From Rhodococcus sp. SGAir0479 (GTDB lineage Bacteria; Actinomycetota; Actinomycetes; Mycobacteriales; Mycobacteriaceae): DNA of 64,000 nucleotides. A program made the translations under genes and the position numbers. A model generated the notes under the pieces. That model was given only the letters and a program-made list of their open reading frames with translations. It had not been told where the DNA came from and did no database searches. Every line of letters begins with the position of its first letter. Position 1 is the first letter of the stretch. Below are positions 28,179-38,189 of this stretch, one piece after another. The DNA lies in contig NZ_CP039432.1 of assembly GCF_005484805.1 (NCBI RefSeq), positions 4,402,001 to 4,466,000 of the forward strand. Reading direction: 5' to 3'.

Positions 28179-29777
28179 ATGGTCAACTCCGCTGCTGCGT
28201 CCGCGGCCTCGCTCGAGGCGCGCCGATCGCGTCGCAACAACTGGAACAACCAGGTGGCGCGGCACGCCTCGATGATTCCCGACCGAACTGCGCTCCGGTT
28301 CCAGGGAGCGTCGATCACGTGGGCCGCCCTGCACGAACGTATCGAGCGGTTCGCCGACGCGCTGGCGCGCCGCGGTGTCGGTTTCGGCGACCGGGTGCTG
28401 ATCCTTGCGCTCAACCGACCCGAGTACGTCGAGATCGTGTTGGCGGCCAACGCTCTCGGCGCGATCGCCGTGCCCGTGAACTTCCGGATGACGGCGCCCG
28501 AAGTTGCTTTCCTGGTGCGCGACAGCGGTGCTCGGGTCGTGGTGGCGGACGCCGTGCTGGCGCCGCTGGCCGCCGCGGTGCGGGCCGAAACCGACGGGCT
28601 CGAGCTGTCCGTCGTCGTCGGCGGGACCACCGAGGGTGACGTGCTGGGGTACGAGGAGTTGATCGCGGAGGAGGGCGCCGCCCGTCCCGAGACCGACATC
28701 CCGGACGACACCCCGGCACTCATCATGTACACGTCGGGAACCACCGGCCGGCCCAAGGGCGCGGTGCTGACGCACGGCAACATGCAGGCGCAGGCGCTCA
28801 CGTGTATCCGCGCTTTCCAGTTGAACAATGCCGACGACATCGGATTCTGCGCGTCCCCGATGTTTCACATCGCGGCGTTGGGATCGATGGCGCCGAGCCT
28901 GATGCTCGGTCTCCCCACGGTGGTCCACCCCGTGGGGGCGTTCGACCCGAACACCCTGCTCGACGTCCTCGAGGCGGAACAGGTCACCACGCTGTTCCTC
29001 GTGCCGGTCCAGTGGCAGGCAGTGTGCGCGGCGCAGCAGGCGCAGCCGCGGAAACTGAAGCTGCGCGGCATTTCCTGGGGAGCGGCCCCGGCATCGGACA
29101 CCGTCCTGCGGGCGATGGCCGAGACGTTCCCGGACGCCGCGAACGTCGCCGTCTTCGGGCAGACCGAGATGTCGCCGATCACGTGTGTGCTCGACGGTGT
29201 CGATGCGTTGCGCAAACTCGGATCGGTGGGCCGGGTCATTCCGACGGTGCAGGCCCGGGTCGTCGACGACGACATGAACGACGTCCCACCCGGTGGCGTG
29301 GGAGAGATCGTCTACCGAGGTCCGACGATGATGCTCGAATACTGGCAGAACCCGACCGCGACCGCGGACGCGTTCCACGGCGGATGGTTCCATTCGGGCG
29401 ATCTGGTGCGCGTGGACGACGAGGGGTTCGTCTACGTGGTCGATCGCAAGAAGGACATGATCATCTCGGGTGGCGAGAACATCTACTGCGCCGAGGTGGA
29501 GAACGCACTGTTCGCGCATCCGAAGATCCTCGAGGCCGCGGTGATCGGACGCCCCGACCCCCGGTGGGGCGAGATCCCGGTGGCGGTCGTCGCGCTGCGA
29601 CCCGACGCGGGTGCCGAGCTCACCCTCGACGAGCTGCAGCCGTTCCTCGACGAGCGGCTCGCCAGGTACAAGCATCCCAAGGCGCTGGTGTGCGTGGAAG
29701 CGTTGCCACGCAACGCGAGTGGGAAGGTCGTCAAGGGCGATCTGCGCGGCGGTGCCACCGCCGTCGTACAGGGCTGA
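28179..29777 (+). CDS. fadD5: Long-chain acyl-CoA synthetase, FadD5-like
   Basis: 532 aa, ATG with GAGAGGAACC upstream. AMP-ligase motifs are IMYTSGTTGRPKGAVLTHGN, the A5 segment AVFGQTEMSPITC, and the hinge DRKKDMIISGGENIYCAEVE, with the terminal catalytic Lys in NASGKVVKGDL. The N-terminus (RRNNWNNQVARHASMIPDRT) and the position directly before yrbEA match fadD5 of mycobacterial mce1 loci. It would activate imported fatty acids on the inner side of the membrane. The yrbEA start lies 76 bp downstream. Confidence 0.88.
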   Translation: MVNSAAASAASLEARRSRRNNWNNQVARHASMIPDRTALRFQGASITWAALHERIERFADALARRGVGFGDRVLILALNRPEYVEIVLAANALGAIAVPVNFRMTAPEVAFLVRDSGARVVVADAVLAPLAAAVRAETDGLELSVVVGGTTEGDVLGYEELIAEEGAARPETDIPDDTPALIMYTSGTTGRPKGAVLTHGNMQAQALTCIRAFQLNNADDIGFCASPMFHIAALGSMAPSLMLGLPTVVHPVGAFDPNTLLDVLEAEQVTTLFLVPVQWQAVCAAQQAQPRKLKLRGISWGAAPASDTVLRAMAETFPDAANVAVFGQTEMSPITCVLDGVDALRKLGSVGRVIPTVQARVVDDDMNDVPPGGVGEIVYRGPTMMLEYWQNPTATADAFHGGWFHSGDLVRVDDEGFVYVVDRKKDMIISGGENIYCAEVENALFAHPKILEAAVIGRPDPRWGEIPVAVVALRPDAGAELTLDELQPFLDERLARYKHPKALVCVEALPRNASGKVVKGDLRGGATAVVQG

Positions 29778-29853
29778 CGGTACGCCACCGGGCTCGCTGC
29801 GCGTGTGCCCGACGGCCGCAAGGTCGCAGACGGAACTGGGGGAGGGCCGGCGC

Positions 29854-30663
29854 ATGACCTACGAGTTACCCACCGCGAAGGGGCCGCTGCGCGAGGTGGC
29901 GCTCCAAGGCGGGTACCTCATCGGCTTCGCGGTGCAGGCCTTCGTCACGCTCGCACGCGCTGCCGCGCGCGGACGCCTGTCGTTGCAGGAGACGGTGAGT
30001 CAGACGCTGTTCATCGGTCGCGTGAGCACGGCCCCCTCGCTGTTGCTGATGGTTCCCATCGGGGTGTTCGTCGCAGTGTCGGTGGGCGAGCTGGCCGGCC
30101 GGATCGGCGCCGGCGGGTATTCCGGCGCGGTGGTCGCGTTCGTCATCGTCGGGCAGGCGTCCGCGCTGGTGTGTGCGCTGATGATGGCGGGTGTCGCGGG
30201 ATCGGCCATCTGTACCGATCTGGGCTCGAGGAAGATTCGCGAGGAGATCGACGCGATGGAGGTCATGGGCCTCGACGTGGTCGAACGGCTCGTGGCACCA
30301 CGGCTGGTGGCATCGATGGTCGTGTCGCTCGCCCTGTGTGCGATGGTGACCTTCGGCGGCGTGATGGCCTGCTACCTGTACCACATCTACGTGCAACACC
30401 TGCCCGCCGGAGCGTTTCTGGCGACGTTCAGTCAGTACGGGCGCACCTCGGATTTCGTGATGGCGTTGGTGAAGGCGGCAGTGTTCGCGCTGACCTCCAC
30501 GCTGGTCGCGACGTTCAAGGGACTGCACGCCAAGGGCGGGCCCCGTGGTGTCGCCGACGCCGTCAACGAGGCCGTCGTGATCGCGTTCGCGCTGGTGTTC
30601 ATCGTCAACACCGTGCTCTCGGCTCTGTACACGGTGATCGTGCCGGCCGTGGGAGCGTACTGA
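29854..30663 (+). CDS. yrbEA: MlaE-type permease subunit of the Mce transporter (YrbEA)
   Basis: 269 aa with about five to six membrane helices. The MlaE permease core is clear: TLFIGRVSTAPSLLLMVPIG and the cytosolic coupling segment TDLGSRKIREEIDAMEVMGL, which contains the EExDAxExxG-like motif used for contact with the ATPase. With YrbEB it forms the inner-membrane part of the Mce ABC importer. GGGGGAGGG precedes the ATG. The stop overlaps the next ATG by one base (TGATG). The ATPase (MceG/Mkl) is normally encoded elsewhere and is not in this window. Confidence 0.92.
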   Translation: MTYELPTAKGPLREVALQGGYLIGFAVQAFVTLARAAARGRLSLQETVSQTLFIGRVSTAPSLLLMVPIGVFVAVSVGELAGRIGAGGYSGAVVAFVIVGQASALVCALMMAGVAGSAICTDLGSRKIREEIDAMEVMGLDVVERLVAPRLVASMVVSLALCAMVTFGGVMACYLYHIYVQHLPAGAFLATFSQYGRTSDFVMALVKAAVFALTSTLVATFKGLHAKGGPRGVADAVNEAVVIAFALVFIVNTVLSALYTVIVPAVGAY

Positions 30664-31520
30664 TGGTCGACTTCGACACCCGGATCCGGATCAGACGGGC
30701 AGTGCGTCCCGTCACCGCGGTGTACGGGGGACTGGCGGACGTCGGCCGACACGTCACGTTCTTCTGGCGGACGGTCGTGTCACTGCCCTACGCCGCCACC
30801 CGGTATCGCCGACACGTCCTCGCGCAGATCAGCGAGGTCAGCTTCGGCACCAACTCGGTGCTGTCCGGCGGCGGCACCATCGGCATCGTGTTCGCGATGT
30901 CACTCGCCGCCGCGATGATGCTCGGCGTCGAGACCCAGCGCGGCCTCGAGCTCGTCGGCATGACGACGCTGTCCGGCATGCTGTCGGCGATCGCGAACAC
31001 GCGCGAACTCGCCCCCGTCGTCGTCGCGATCGCGTTGGCCGCCAAAGTCGGTACCGGATTCACCGCTCAGCTCGGAGCCATGCGGATCTCGGACGAGATC
31101 GATGCGCTCGATTCGATGGCGGTGCGATCGATTCCCTTCCTGGCCGGTACCCGGGTGCTCGCGGCGATGGTCTGCGTCCTGCCGATCTTCATGATCGGTC
31201 TGCTCGCCAGCTACCTGTCGACGCGACTGGTGATCGTGTTCTGGGGCGGTGCCTCCGCAGGCACCTACGACTACTTCTTCCACCTGGCGTTGTCGCCCGA
31301 GGATCTCGTCTACGCCGCCGTGAAGGCGATCGTTTTCGCGGGAGTGGTTGCACTGGTGCATTGTTCGTACGGGTACTTCGCCTCCGGCGGCCCGGCCGGG
31401 GTGGGGCAGGCGGCGGGCCGGGCACTGCGCACGGCCATTCTGGCGATCGGTGTGCTCGACGTGCTGATGACCTTCGCGCTGTGGGGGCTCGTGCCCTCGA
31501 TCCCCGGAATGGGGGTCTGA
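30663..31520 (+). CDS. yrbEB: MlaE-type permease subunit of the Mce transporter (YrbEB)
   Basis: 285 aa, ATG overlapping the yrbEA stop. The same permease fold as YrbEA is present: an amphipathic N-terminus (FDTRIRIRRAVRPVTAVYGG), helices such as TIGIVFAMSLAAAMMLGV, and the coupling segment GAMRISDEIDALDSMAVRS. It pairs with YrbEA. The mceA start follows 2 bp after its stop, so transcription continues into mceABCDEF. Confidence 0.92.
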   Translation: MVDFDTRIRIRRAVRPVTAVYGGLADVGRHVTFFWRTVVSLPYAATRYRRHVLAQISEVSFGTNSVLSGGGTIGIVFAMSLAAAMMLGVETQRGLELVGMTTLSGMLSAIANTRELAPVVVAIALAAKVGTGFTAQLGAMRISDEIDALDSMAVRSIPFLAGTRVLAAMVCVLPIFMIGLLASYLSTRLVIVFWGGASAGTYDYFFHLALSPEDLVYAAVKAIVFAGVVALVHCSYGYFASGGPAGVGQAAGRALRTAILAIGVLDVLMTFALWGLVPSIPGMGV

Positions 31521-31522
31521 AC

Positions 31523-32707
31523 GTGGACACCCGGCGCTCGGAGCGGCGTTCGCTGGCCGTGCGCGGGGCGGTGGCGGTGGTCCTGGCCGTCGTCGCGGGC
31601 GCCGCGATGGTGATGCGGGGAACCGGGCAACTGCAACGCGACCCGGAGGTCGTCGTCGGCATCCCCGCCTCGGTGGGGCTGGTGACCGGCGAGGGTCCCG
31701 TCCGGTACCGGGGCGTCAACGTCGGACAGATCTCCGGGATCGACTCGGGGCCGGAATCGTCGCGGGTCCGGCTGACCGTCGACTCCGACGCGATCGGATC
31801 CGTCCCGGCGTCCGTCCGGGCCCGGGTGGTCCCGCGCACCTTCTTCGGCGACATCTACATCAAGCTGATCGGCGAGCCCGACGGCACGAGCCTGTCCGAC
31901 GGCGCCGAACTGCGCCTGGACGACAGTCCCGACGCCGTGGCCCTCTACGACGTCTACACGCGTCTGGTGGACGTCCTCGACAGCATGCAGCCACAGAAGT
32001 TGCAGGTGGTGCTGTCCGCGCTGGCGACGGCGCTCGACGGGCGCGGCGCGACGGTGGGCCGGATCGTCGATCGCCTCGCCGCCGCATCGCCCACGCTGAC
32101 GCCGGCGGTGCAGTCGCTGCTCGCGTCCACCCCCGACTTCCGGACCGTCCTGCAGGCCGTCGACACCGCGACGCCGGACCTGCTGGCGACATTGGCATCG
32201 GCCACCGACCTGTCGCGAACGATGGTCGAGAACGATGACGTCGTAACCGAGACATTCGACGCCGCAGCCCGTTTCGCATCGACGACGGCGACCTTCGCCG
32301 ATGAGCAGCGTGCCCGGATCGTCACCGTGCTCGACTCGTCCGGAGCTGTGCTGGCGACCACCGCGGCGAACACCGCCGGTCTCACCGGCACCCTCGACCG
32401 AGCGCGGACGTTCGGGGCCGCGGGCGCCCGGGTCTTCGCCACCGGCCGGTTCGACATCGTGGCGGTACCCACGTTCGCCGACCCGATGCCGTACACCTTG
32501 GCGGACTGTCCCGGCTACGGCGCCGTCCTCGGCGCGTGTGGACCGAGCGCCGTGGACGGCGGCCCCCGCGAGCAACAGGCGCTCGACGTCCTGCAGGACC
32601 GACTGGTCGACACGTCGGCGGCCGCGAACCCGCCCACCGACTCCAATCCGTTGGCGCCGGTGCTGCTGGGCCCGCTGGTGCGGGGGACGGAGGTGCACCA
32701 GCGATGA
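31523..32707 (+). CDS. mceA: Mce family protein A
   Basis: 394 aa from the GTG at 31523. A single N-terminal membrane segment (VRGAVAVVLAVVAGAAMVM) is followed by the MCE/MlaD domain (about residues 45-125; VGIPASVGLVTGEGPVRYRG, VNVGQISGIDSGPESSRVRL) and then the long helical Mce tail. Six such subunits form a hetero-hexameric tube carrying lipids from the outer envelope to the YrbE permease. Overlaps mceB by 4 bp (ATGA). Confidence 0.9.
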   Translation: MDTRRSERRSLAVRGAVAVVLAVVAGAAMVMRGTGQLQRDPEVVVGIPASVGLVTGEGPVRYRGVNVGQISGIDSGPESSRVRLTVDSDAIGSVPASVRARVVPRTFFGDIYIKLIGEPDGTSLSDGAELRLDDSPDAVALYDVYTRLVDVLDSMQPQKLQVVLSALATALDGRGATVGRIVDRLAAASPTLTPAVQSLLASTPDFRTVLQAVDTATPDLLATLASATDLSRTMVENDDVVTETFDAAARFASTTATFADEQRARIVTVLDSSGAVLATTAANTAGLTGTLDRARTFGAAGARVFATGRFDIVAVPTFADPMPYTLADCPGYGAVLGACGPSAVDGGPREQQALDVLQDRLVDTSAAANPPTDSNPLAPVLLGPLVRGTEVHQR

Positions 32708-33753
32708 AGATCGGGTGGGTGCCCCTCGCGAAGACCGCCGGATTCTGCGCCGCCGGTCTGGCGTGCGGGCTGCTGGTCGCGAACACGCTCTCGGTTCCGG
32801 TGCGGGGCGGCACCGACGCGTACAGCGTCGAGTTCACCGAGGTCGAGGGGCTCGACCCGGGCAATCCGGTGACGATGTCCGGCGTCCGCATCGGGCGCGT
32901 CGACGGTATCGAGTTCGCGGACGCGGGCGGCGGAACGAGCAAGGCGGTCGTCCGGATCGAGATCTCGTCCCGCTACACGCTCCATCGGGACGTCACCGCG
33001 GCGATCAGGTACGGCGACATGCTCGGCGCCCGCTACCTGGCGCTCACCCCACCCGCCGGCGTACCGGTGGAACCGGCCGCGGTGGGGGCGGCCGGGAACA
33101 CCCTGCCCCCCGGGGGCGTGATCGGCCGCGACCACACCACACCGCCGGTGGACCTCACCGCGCTCATGAACGGCTTCCAGCCCCTGTTCGACGCGCTCGA
33201 GCCCGAGCGGGTCAATGCCCTCACCCGCTCGTTCGTCGAGACGTTCGACGGGCGTGGAGACGCCGTGTCCACGCTCATCGATCGCATCACGGTGCTCACC
33301 ACGGACCTGGCCGACCGCCGCGGGGTGTTCGAACGGTTGACGACCGATCTGAACTCGCTGCTCGGATCGGTGAACGAGCGACAACCGCAGGTCGAGGAAC
33401 TCGTCACCGGACTGCGCGACCTGACCACGTCGATGGCGGGCGACAACGACCGCCTGGCGTCGGTGCTCGACGACGGTGACCGGTCCGTCGCCGCGCTGGC
33501 CGACGTCCTCGGACGCTCCCAGGGCGCTTTCGGCAGTGCGATCGGCGACGTGAGATCGGTGACCGAGCAGTGGATCTCGGATACCGAGGCGTTCGACCAC
33601 TTCGTCACGCAGATGCCGCAGTTCGCCGACGGCATCAACCGGATCAGCGGGTACGGCGGATTCGTGAGCCTGTACCTGTGCAACTTCGTGCTGAAGGCCG
33701 GCGACGCCGAGGCGAACATTTTCGGGGCCACCCACTCGGAGGTGTGCCGCTGA
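32704..33753 (+). CDS. mceB: Mce family protein B
   Basis: 349 aa. N-terminal anchor (TAGFCAAGLACGLLVANTLS), MCE domain starting YSVEFTEVEGLDPGNPVTMS with GVRIGRVDGIEF, then a helical, Asp/Leu-rich tail (residues about 150-310) that forms the transport tube. The C-terminus GGFVSLYLCNFVLKAGD is typical of MceB. Start and stop overlap both neighbours, so translation is coupled. Confidence 0.9.
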   Translation: MKIGWVPLAKTAGFCAAGLACGLLVANTLSVPVRGGTDAYSVEFTEVEGLDPGNPVTMSGVRIGRVDGIEFADAGGGTSKAVVRIEISSRYTLHRDVTAAIRYGDMLGARYLALTPPAGVPVEPAAVGAAGNTLPPGGVIGRDHTTPPVDLTALMNGFQPLFDALEPERVNALTRSFVETFDGRGDAVSTLIDRITVLTTDLADRRGVFERLTTDLNSLLGSVNERQPQVEELVTGLRDLTTSMAGDNDRLASVLDDGDRSVAALADVLGRSQGAFGSAIGDVRSVTEQWISDTEAFDHFVTQMPQFADGINRISGYGGFVSLYLCNFVLKAGDAEANIFGATHSEVCR

Positions 33754-34820
33754 TGTTCCTCGTCAAGATCATCGATGCCGTGGTCGGCACGTGGCTGTTC
33801 CTCGTTCGAGGCGAACGCCGTCCGGGATCCGGCAGTCCGGTGCTGCTCGGCGCGGTGGGCATCGTCGCGCTCGTGCTGGGACTGGTGGCGGCCGTGGGCA
33901 TCCCGAAATTGTGGTACGTGGCACGGACCAGTCCCTACGCAGCGGAACTGGCGAACGCGAGTGGCCTGTCCGGAGGCGACCCGGTCTACGTCGCGGGGGT
34001 CCCGGCCGGTCGGGTCGAGGGCATCGAGCTGGCGGGAGACCATGTGCGCGTGGCGTTCCGTCTCGACGACGGACAGCCGCTGGGCAGCCGCACCACGGCC
34101 TCCGTGCGACTCGAGACGGTCCTGGGCAAGCGCTATCTCGAGGTGATTCCCGCCGGTGTCGTCGACGAATCCGCGTCCGACGCTGCCGCCGCCGACGTCA
34201 TCCCGTTGTCCCGCACCACGGTTCCCTACAGTCTGGACGACGTCGGCCGCGATGCGACCGCCGTCGCGCAACAACTCGACACGAAGTCGTTGGAGGCGAT
34301 GATGACGACGTTGTCGCAGATCATGCCGGACGACCCGGAGCAGGTGGCGAGGGCGCTCGCCGGCATCAGTGGGGCGACGTCGGCCGTCGCGCAGAACGAC
34401 CGGCAGATCGACCAGCTTCTGACCCTGTCGCGCTCACTGTCGGAACTCATCGTCCGGCAACAGGACTCGTTGACGACGACGCTGTCGAACGCGCAGATCG
34501 TCGTCCGTACCCTGGCAGTGCGCAAGGAGGTCGTCACCCGGCTCGTGGAGAACCTGCGGTCGGTGCTCGACACCGTCGCGACCACGTTCACCGAACGCGA
34601 GGACGAGTTCTCGCAGATGACCGCCGATCTCGTCGCGGTCACGGACACGCTGGAGCGGAACGCGGACGACATCGATCTGATTCTCACCCGGCTGCCACCC
34701 GCCCTGCGTGCCGCCACGGACGCGACCGGAAACGGCAACTGGACCGATGTCACGGCGCCCGCGGCGGTCGTCCCCGACAATCTGTTGTGCGCCCTCGGCG
34801 TGATGCAGGAGTGCCGGTGA
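33753..34820 (+). CDS. mceC: Mce family protein C
   Basis: 355 aa. After a short basic N-terminus comes a membrane helix (VLLGAVGIVALVLGLVAAVG), then the MCE domain (TSPYAAELANASGLSGGDPV, YVAGVPAGRVEGIELAGDHV) and a long helical tail ending near NLLCALGVMQECR. It is the third of six tube subunits. The ATG overlaps the mceB stop by one base, and its own stop overlaps the mceD GTG. Confidence 0.9.
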   Translation: MFLVKIIDAVVGTWLFLVRGERRPGSGSPVLLGAVGIVALVLGLVAAVGIPKLWYVARTSPYAAELANASGLSGGDPVYVAGVPAGRVEGIELAGDHVRVAFRLDDGQPLGSRTTASVRLETVLGKRYLEVIPAGVVDESASDAAAADVIPLSRTTVPYSLDDVGRDATAVAQQLDTKSLEAMMTTLSQIMPDDPEQVARALAGISGATSAVAQNDRQIDQLLTLSRSLSELIVRQQDSLTTTLSNAQIVVRTLAVRKEVVTRLVENLRSVLDTVATTFTEREDEFSQMTADLVAVTDTLERNADDIDLILTRLPPALRAATDATGNGNWTDVTAPAAVVPDNLLCALGVMQECR

Positions 34821-35935
34821 GCGGCCGGCACACCGCGCGGCGGCGGGTCGGACGCGTCGCGATCGCCGCCGTGCTGGTCGCGGTCGTCGCGGCGGGTTCG
34901 TGGTTCGTGTTCGGCCGCACCGACCGCGCCACCACCGTCCACGTCGACTTCGCCTACGTCAACGGCCTGTACCCGGGCAGCAAGGTCACCGTGCTGGGTG
35001 TGCCCGTCGGCACGGTCACCGGTGTGGAACCGCGCGGCACCCACGTGCGGGTGACGGCGACGGTGCCCGCGGACGTCGTGCTGCCGGCGGAGATCCAGGC
35101 CTACGTGCTCAATCCGTCCGTGATCAGCGACCGGCATCTCGAGTTCGGTCCGGCCTACCGCGGCGGCCCGCGGCTCGGGGACGGCGCCGTGATTCCCGTC
35201 GAACGCAGCCACGCCCCGATCGACTTCGACGGCCTGATGGGCAGTCTCGGCACGCTCACCGAGGCGCTCGGTGCGGATGGCGGCGATGTGGGCGCGCTGC
35301 TCTCGCAGGCGGCGTCGGGGCTGGACGGGCAGGGGCCGGAGATCGGCCGGGCACTCCGGAACCTGGGCGCGGCGACGGGCGTGGTGGCGGCCCGTGGGGA
35401 CGACATCGGCGCGCTCGTCGACAATCTCGACTCACTGATGACCGCGCTCGACGTCCGCCAGGTGAGCATCGACCAGCTGGTGTCCGACCTGGGTGCGCTG
35501 GGTGACGAGTGGTCGGCCCACGAGCTGGACATCGCGGGGCCGCTGCAGGACCTGAAGACGGTGTTCGACCGGATGGACCGCTTCACGTCCGAGCACGGCG
35601 ACGACGTCGGCGCGGTCGCCGACAACCTGCGCACGCTCGGCGAGACGCTGACGGCGCGGCAACCCGGCCTCGCGGAGTTCATGGACCTCGTGCCGCTGTT
35701 GATGCAGAACCTCTCCCGCACGGTCGGACCCGACGACCGCGGGCGGATCCGCCTGAACGTCTCGACGGCGCTCACCCAGTTCGCGGTCGCGCAGCCGCTG
35801 TGCGCGCAGTATCCGATGCCGTTGTGCACCGGGGCCGGGTTCACCAATCCCGTCTCGTTCCCGGTGAGCGCCGCCGACCCCCTCGGGCTCGCGACGGTGC
35901 TGTCGGGCGGGGCGGTACCGGCAGGAGGCCGCTGA
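34817..35935 (+). CDS. mceD: Mce family protein D
   Basis: 372 aa from the GTG at 34817. N-terminal anchor (VAIAAVLVAVVAAGSWFVFG), MCE domain (VHVDFAYVNGLYPGSKVTVL, GVPVGTVTGVEPRGTHVRVT), helical tail, and a proline-rich C-terminal end. MceD proteins usually lie fourth in the operon, as here. Overlaps mceC by 4 bp; the mceE ATG shares the last base of its stop. Confidence 0.9.
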   Translation: MSGRHTARRRVGRVAIAAVLVAVVAAGSWFVFGRTDRATTVHVDFAYVNGLYPGSKVTVLGVPVGTVTGVEPRGTHVRVTATVPADVVLPAEIQAYVLNPSVISDRHLEFGPAYRGGPRLGDGAVIPVERSHAPIDFDGLMGSLGTLTEALGADGGDVGALLSQAASGLDGQGPEIGRALRNLGAATGVVAARGDDIGALVDNLDSLMTALDVRQVSIDQLVSDLGALGDEWSAHELDIAGPLQDLKTVFDRMDRFTSEHGDDVGAVADNLRTLGETLTARQPGLAEFMDLVPLLMQNLSRTVGPDDRGRIRLNVSTALTQFAVAQPLCAQYPMPLCTGAGFTNPVSFPVSAADPLGLATVLSGGAVPAGGR

Positions 35936-36972
35936 TGCGCGCACGAATCCTCGGGCCGGTCGCCGTCGGAGTCGCCGCCGTGCTGCTGACGGGTTGCGGC
36001 ATCGGCATTCAGGATCTGCCGCTCGGACGGTCGGTGCCCGGCGACAACTACACGGTCATCGTCCAGCTGGCCCACGCCGACGGCATCCTCGTCGGCGCCG
36101 ACGTGCGGACCGGTCAGCGCGTGATCGGCCGGGTGTCGGCGTTGACGACCGACACGGTCGGCGCCGCGGTGGACCTCAGCCTGTCGTCGGAGGTGGCCGT
36201 GCCCGACAACGTGGAGGTCGCGGTGGAACTGCCCTCGGCGCTGGGGAGCCCGTTCGTGCGGCTGCGGATGCCGGCGGAGCCGTCGTCCGCGACGCTGTCG
36301 GACGGGGACGTGATCATCGAGGCCCGTACGGAGATCGGACCGCAGATCGAGAGTGCCCTCGCGGCGCTCGGCACCGTGCTCACGGGCAGCGGGTTCGCGC
36401 AATTGCAGACCGTGGTCGACGAACTGGACACCGCGTTCGCGACGCGACCACAGGAGGTCCGGGGGCTGCTCGACGCGATGACCGCGCTGACCGGCGCCGC
36501 GGTCGACGGCAGAAGCGACTTCACCGCGGCCGTCGACCTGGCGCACGACATCTCCGGACAGCTGGCAGCGCAACAGGACGTGCTGGCCGGGTTCCTCGAC
36601 ACCGTGCCGGAGGCGACGTCCTTGCTTGCGCAGCAACGGGATCGGATCTCGTCCTTGCTGCACTCGAGCTCCCGGCTCGCGGAGCACGCGGACGTCGTGC
36701 TGTCGTCGTCCGCGGTCGACGACCTGGTCGCGGACGCGGCCGCCGTCTCGGCGACGTTGCGGGCGTTCAATTCCCGGATCGGCGAGACCCTCGCCAACAT
36801 GAACGCCTTCCTGGCGAACTTCGGCCGCGCCGCCAAGGGCGACTACCTGATGTTCGACGGCACCCTGGACATCCCCGCGGGCATCGAGAACCTGTTGACC
36901 GGTGGCACGTCCGGGACGCAGCCGCCCGGGCCCGAGTCGCTGCGCTCGCTTCTGACCGGGGGCGCCGGATGA
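35935..36972 (+). CDS. mceE: Mce family lipoprotein E (LprK-like)
   Basis: 345 aa. It starts with a lipoprotein signal peptide: basic MRAR, hydrophobic core, and lipobox LLTGC with the lipidated Cys at 21. The MCE domain follows (YTVIVQLAHADGILVGADVR, TGQRVIGRVSALTTD), then the helical tail. A lipid-anchored fifth subunit is the rule in mce operons. The stop overlaps the mceF ATG (ATGA). Confidence 0.92.
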   Translation: MRARILGPVAVGVAAVLLTGCGIGIQDLPLGRSVPGDNYTVIVQLAHADGILVGADVRTGQRVIGRVSALTTDTVGAAVDLSLSSEVAVPDNVEVAVELPSALGSPFVRLRMPAEPSSATLSDGDVIIEARTEIGPQIESALAALGTVLTGSGFAQLQTVVDELDTAFATRPQEVRGLLDAMTALTGAAVDGRSDFTAAVDLAHDISGQLAAQQDVLAGFLDTVPEATSLLAQQRDRISSLLHSSSRLAEHADVVLSSSAVDDLVADAAAVSATLRAFNSRIGETLANMNAFLANFGRAAKGDYLMFDGTLDIPAGIENLLTGGTSGTQPPGPESLRSLLTGGAG

Positions 36973-38189
36973 GACGGGTGGTCCTGGTGCAGTTGATTCT
37001 GTTCGCGGTCATCGCGGCGATGGTCGTCCCCTTCGGCATCACCTACGTGCTGGGTTCGCGGGTCTTCGGCGACCCGGTGCGGTTGCATACGACCATGTCG
37101 GACGCGTTCGGCCTCACCGCCGGCACCAGCGTCACCTACCGCGGTGTGCTGATCGGGCGGGTCGCGGCGGTCGCGCTCGACCCCGACGGCGCCGCCGCCC
37201 GCATCGAGTTGGACCTCGACCCCGGCACCCGGATTCCGCGCGACAGCATCGCCACGGTGACCATGGGCACCGTCGCGGGCATCCAGAACGTCGACATCTA
37301 CCCCGCCACCGACACGGGACCGTATCTCCAGGACGGCGATGCGATCGCCGCGCCCCCGGACCGGCAACCCGTGCAGATGGACGAATTCATGGGCGACGCC
37401 GCGAAACTGCTGGAGCGGGTGGATCCCGCGGCCGTCCGTGGTCTCGGGACCGAACTGGGCGCCGCCTTCGAGGGGCGCGGCCCCGACCTGACCGGGATGA
37501 TCGACGACGGGGACCGGCTGTCGGCACTGCTCGAGCGACAGGCACCGCAACTGCGGTCGCTGCTCAGCCACACCGTCGACCTCGTGGGCACGATGGCCCG
37601 CGAGGCGGACTCGTGGGAGCGGGGGACGGCCGCGGCCCGCACCTTCACTGCGCAGCTCGACGACAACTCGCCCGTGCTGGTGTATCTGGTGGACCGGTCG
37701 CCGGCCGCGCTCACCCGCACGCGCGAGCTGCTGGACCGGTACCACGACACGTTCGGAGTGCTGCTGGCCGATCTGGCGACCGTCACCCCGATCCTCGCCG
37801 ACCGGCGGGGCGCCCTGGCCGCGGGGCTCGAGGCGATCCCCGAGGGGCTCGGAAAGCTCGAGGCGATCGTCAAGGGGGACCGGGCCGAGTTCGCGCTCGT
37901 CGCCACACAGGGGCCGGTGTGCAACTACGACACCGAGCGGCGCGAGGTGGGCGATCTCCGTCCCACCGAACCGAACCTCGTACTGTACTGCCCTCCGGGC
38001 CCGGACATCGCGCAGCGCGGCTCTCGCACGGCGCCGCGGCCCGACGATCTGGGGCTGCAGAACGCAACGACCCCGGGCACCGTCATCGGTCCGCCGATGG
38101 TGTCCGATCCCGTCCTCGTGCCCACCGGGGCCGAGGCGCTCGACCAATGGAATCGACTGCTGGAGGAGCTCGAAGATGGCGAACGATGA
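36969..38189 (+). CDS. mceF: Mce family protein F
   Basis: 406 aa. N-terminal membrane helix (VVLVQLILFAVIAAMVVPFG), MCE domain (LHTTMSDAFGLTAGTSVTYR, GVLIGRVAAVALDPDG) and helical tail. The extended C-terminus includes ATQGPVCNYDTERREVGDLR. It is the sixth and last tube subunit. The following Mce-associated gene starts inside its 3' end (14-bp overlap), so the transcript continues. Confidence 0.9.
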   Translation: MRRVVLVQLILFAVIAAMVVPFGITYVLGSRVFGDPVRLHTTMSDAFGLTAGTSVTYRGVLIGRVAAVALDPDGAAARIELDLDPGTRIPRDSIATVTMGTVAGIQNVDIYPATDTGPYLQDGDAIAAPPDRQPVQMDEFMGDAAKLLERVDPAAVRGLGTELGAAFEGRGPDLTGMIDDGDRLSALLERQAPQLRSLLSHTVDLVGTMAREADSWERGTAAARTFTAQLDDNSPVLVYLVDRSPAALTRTRELLDRYHDTFGVLLADLATVTPILADRRGALAAGLEAIPEGLGKLEAIVKGDRAEFALVATQGPVCNYDTERREVGDLRPTEPNLVLYCPPGPDIAQRGSRTAPRPDDLGLQNATTPGTVIGPPMVSDPVLVPTGAEALDQWNRLLEELEDGER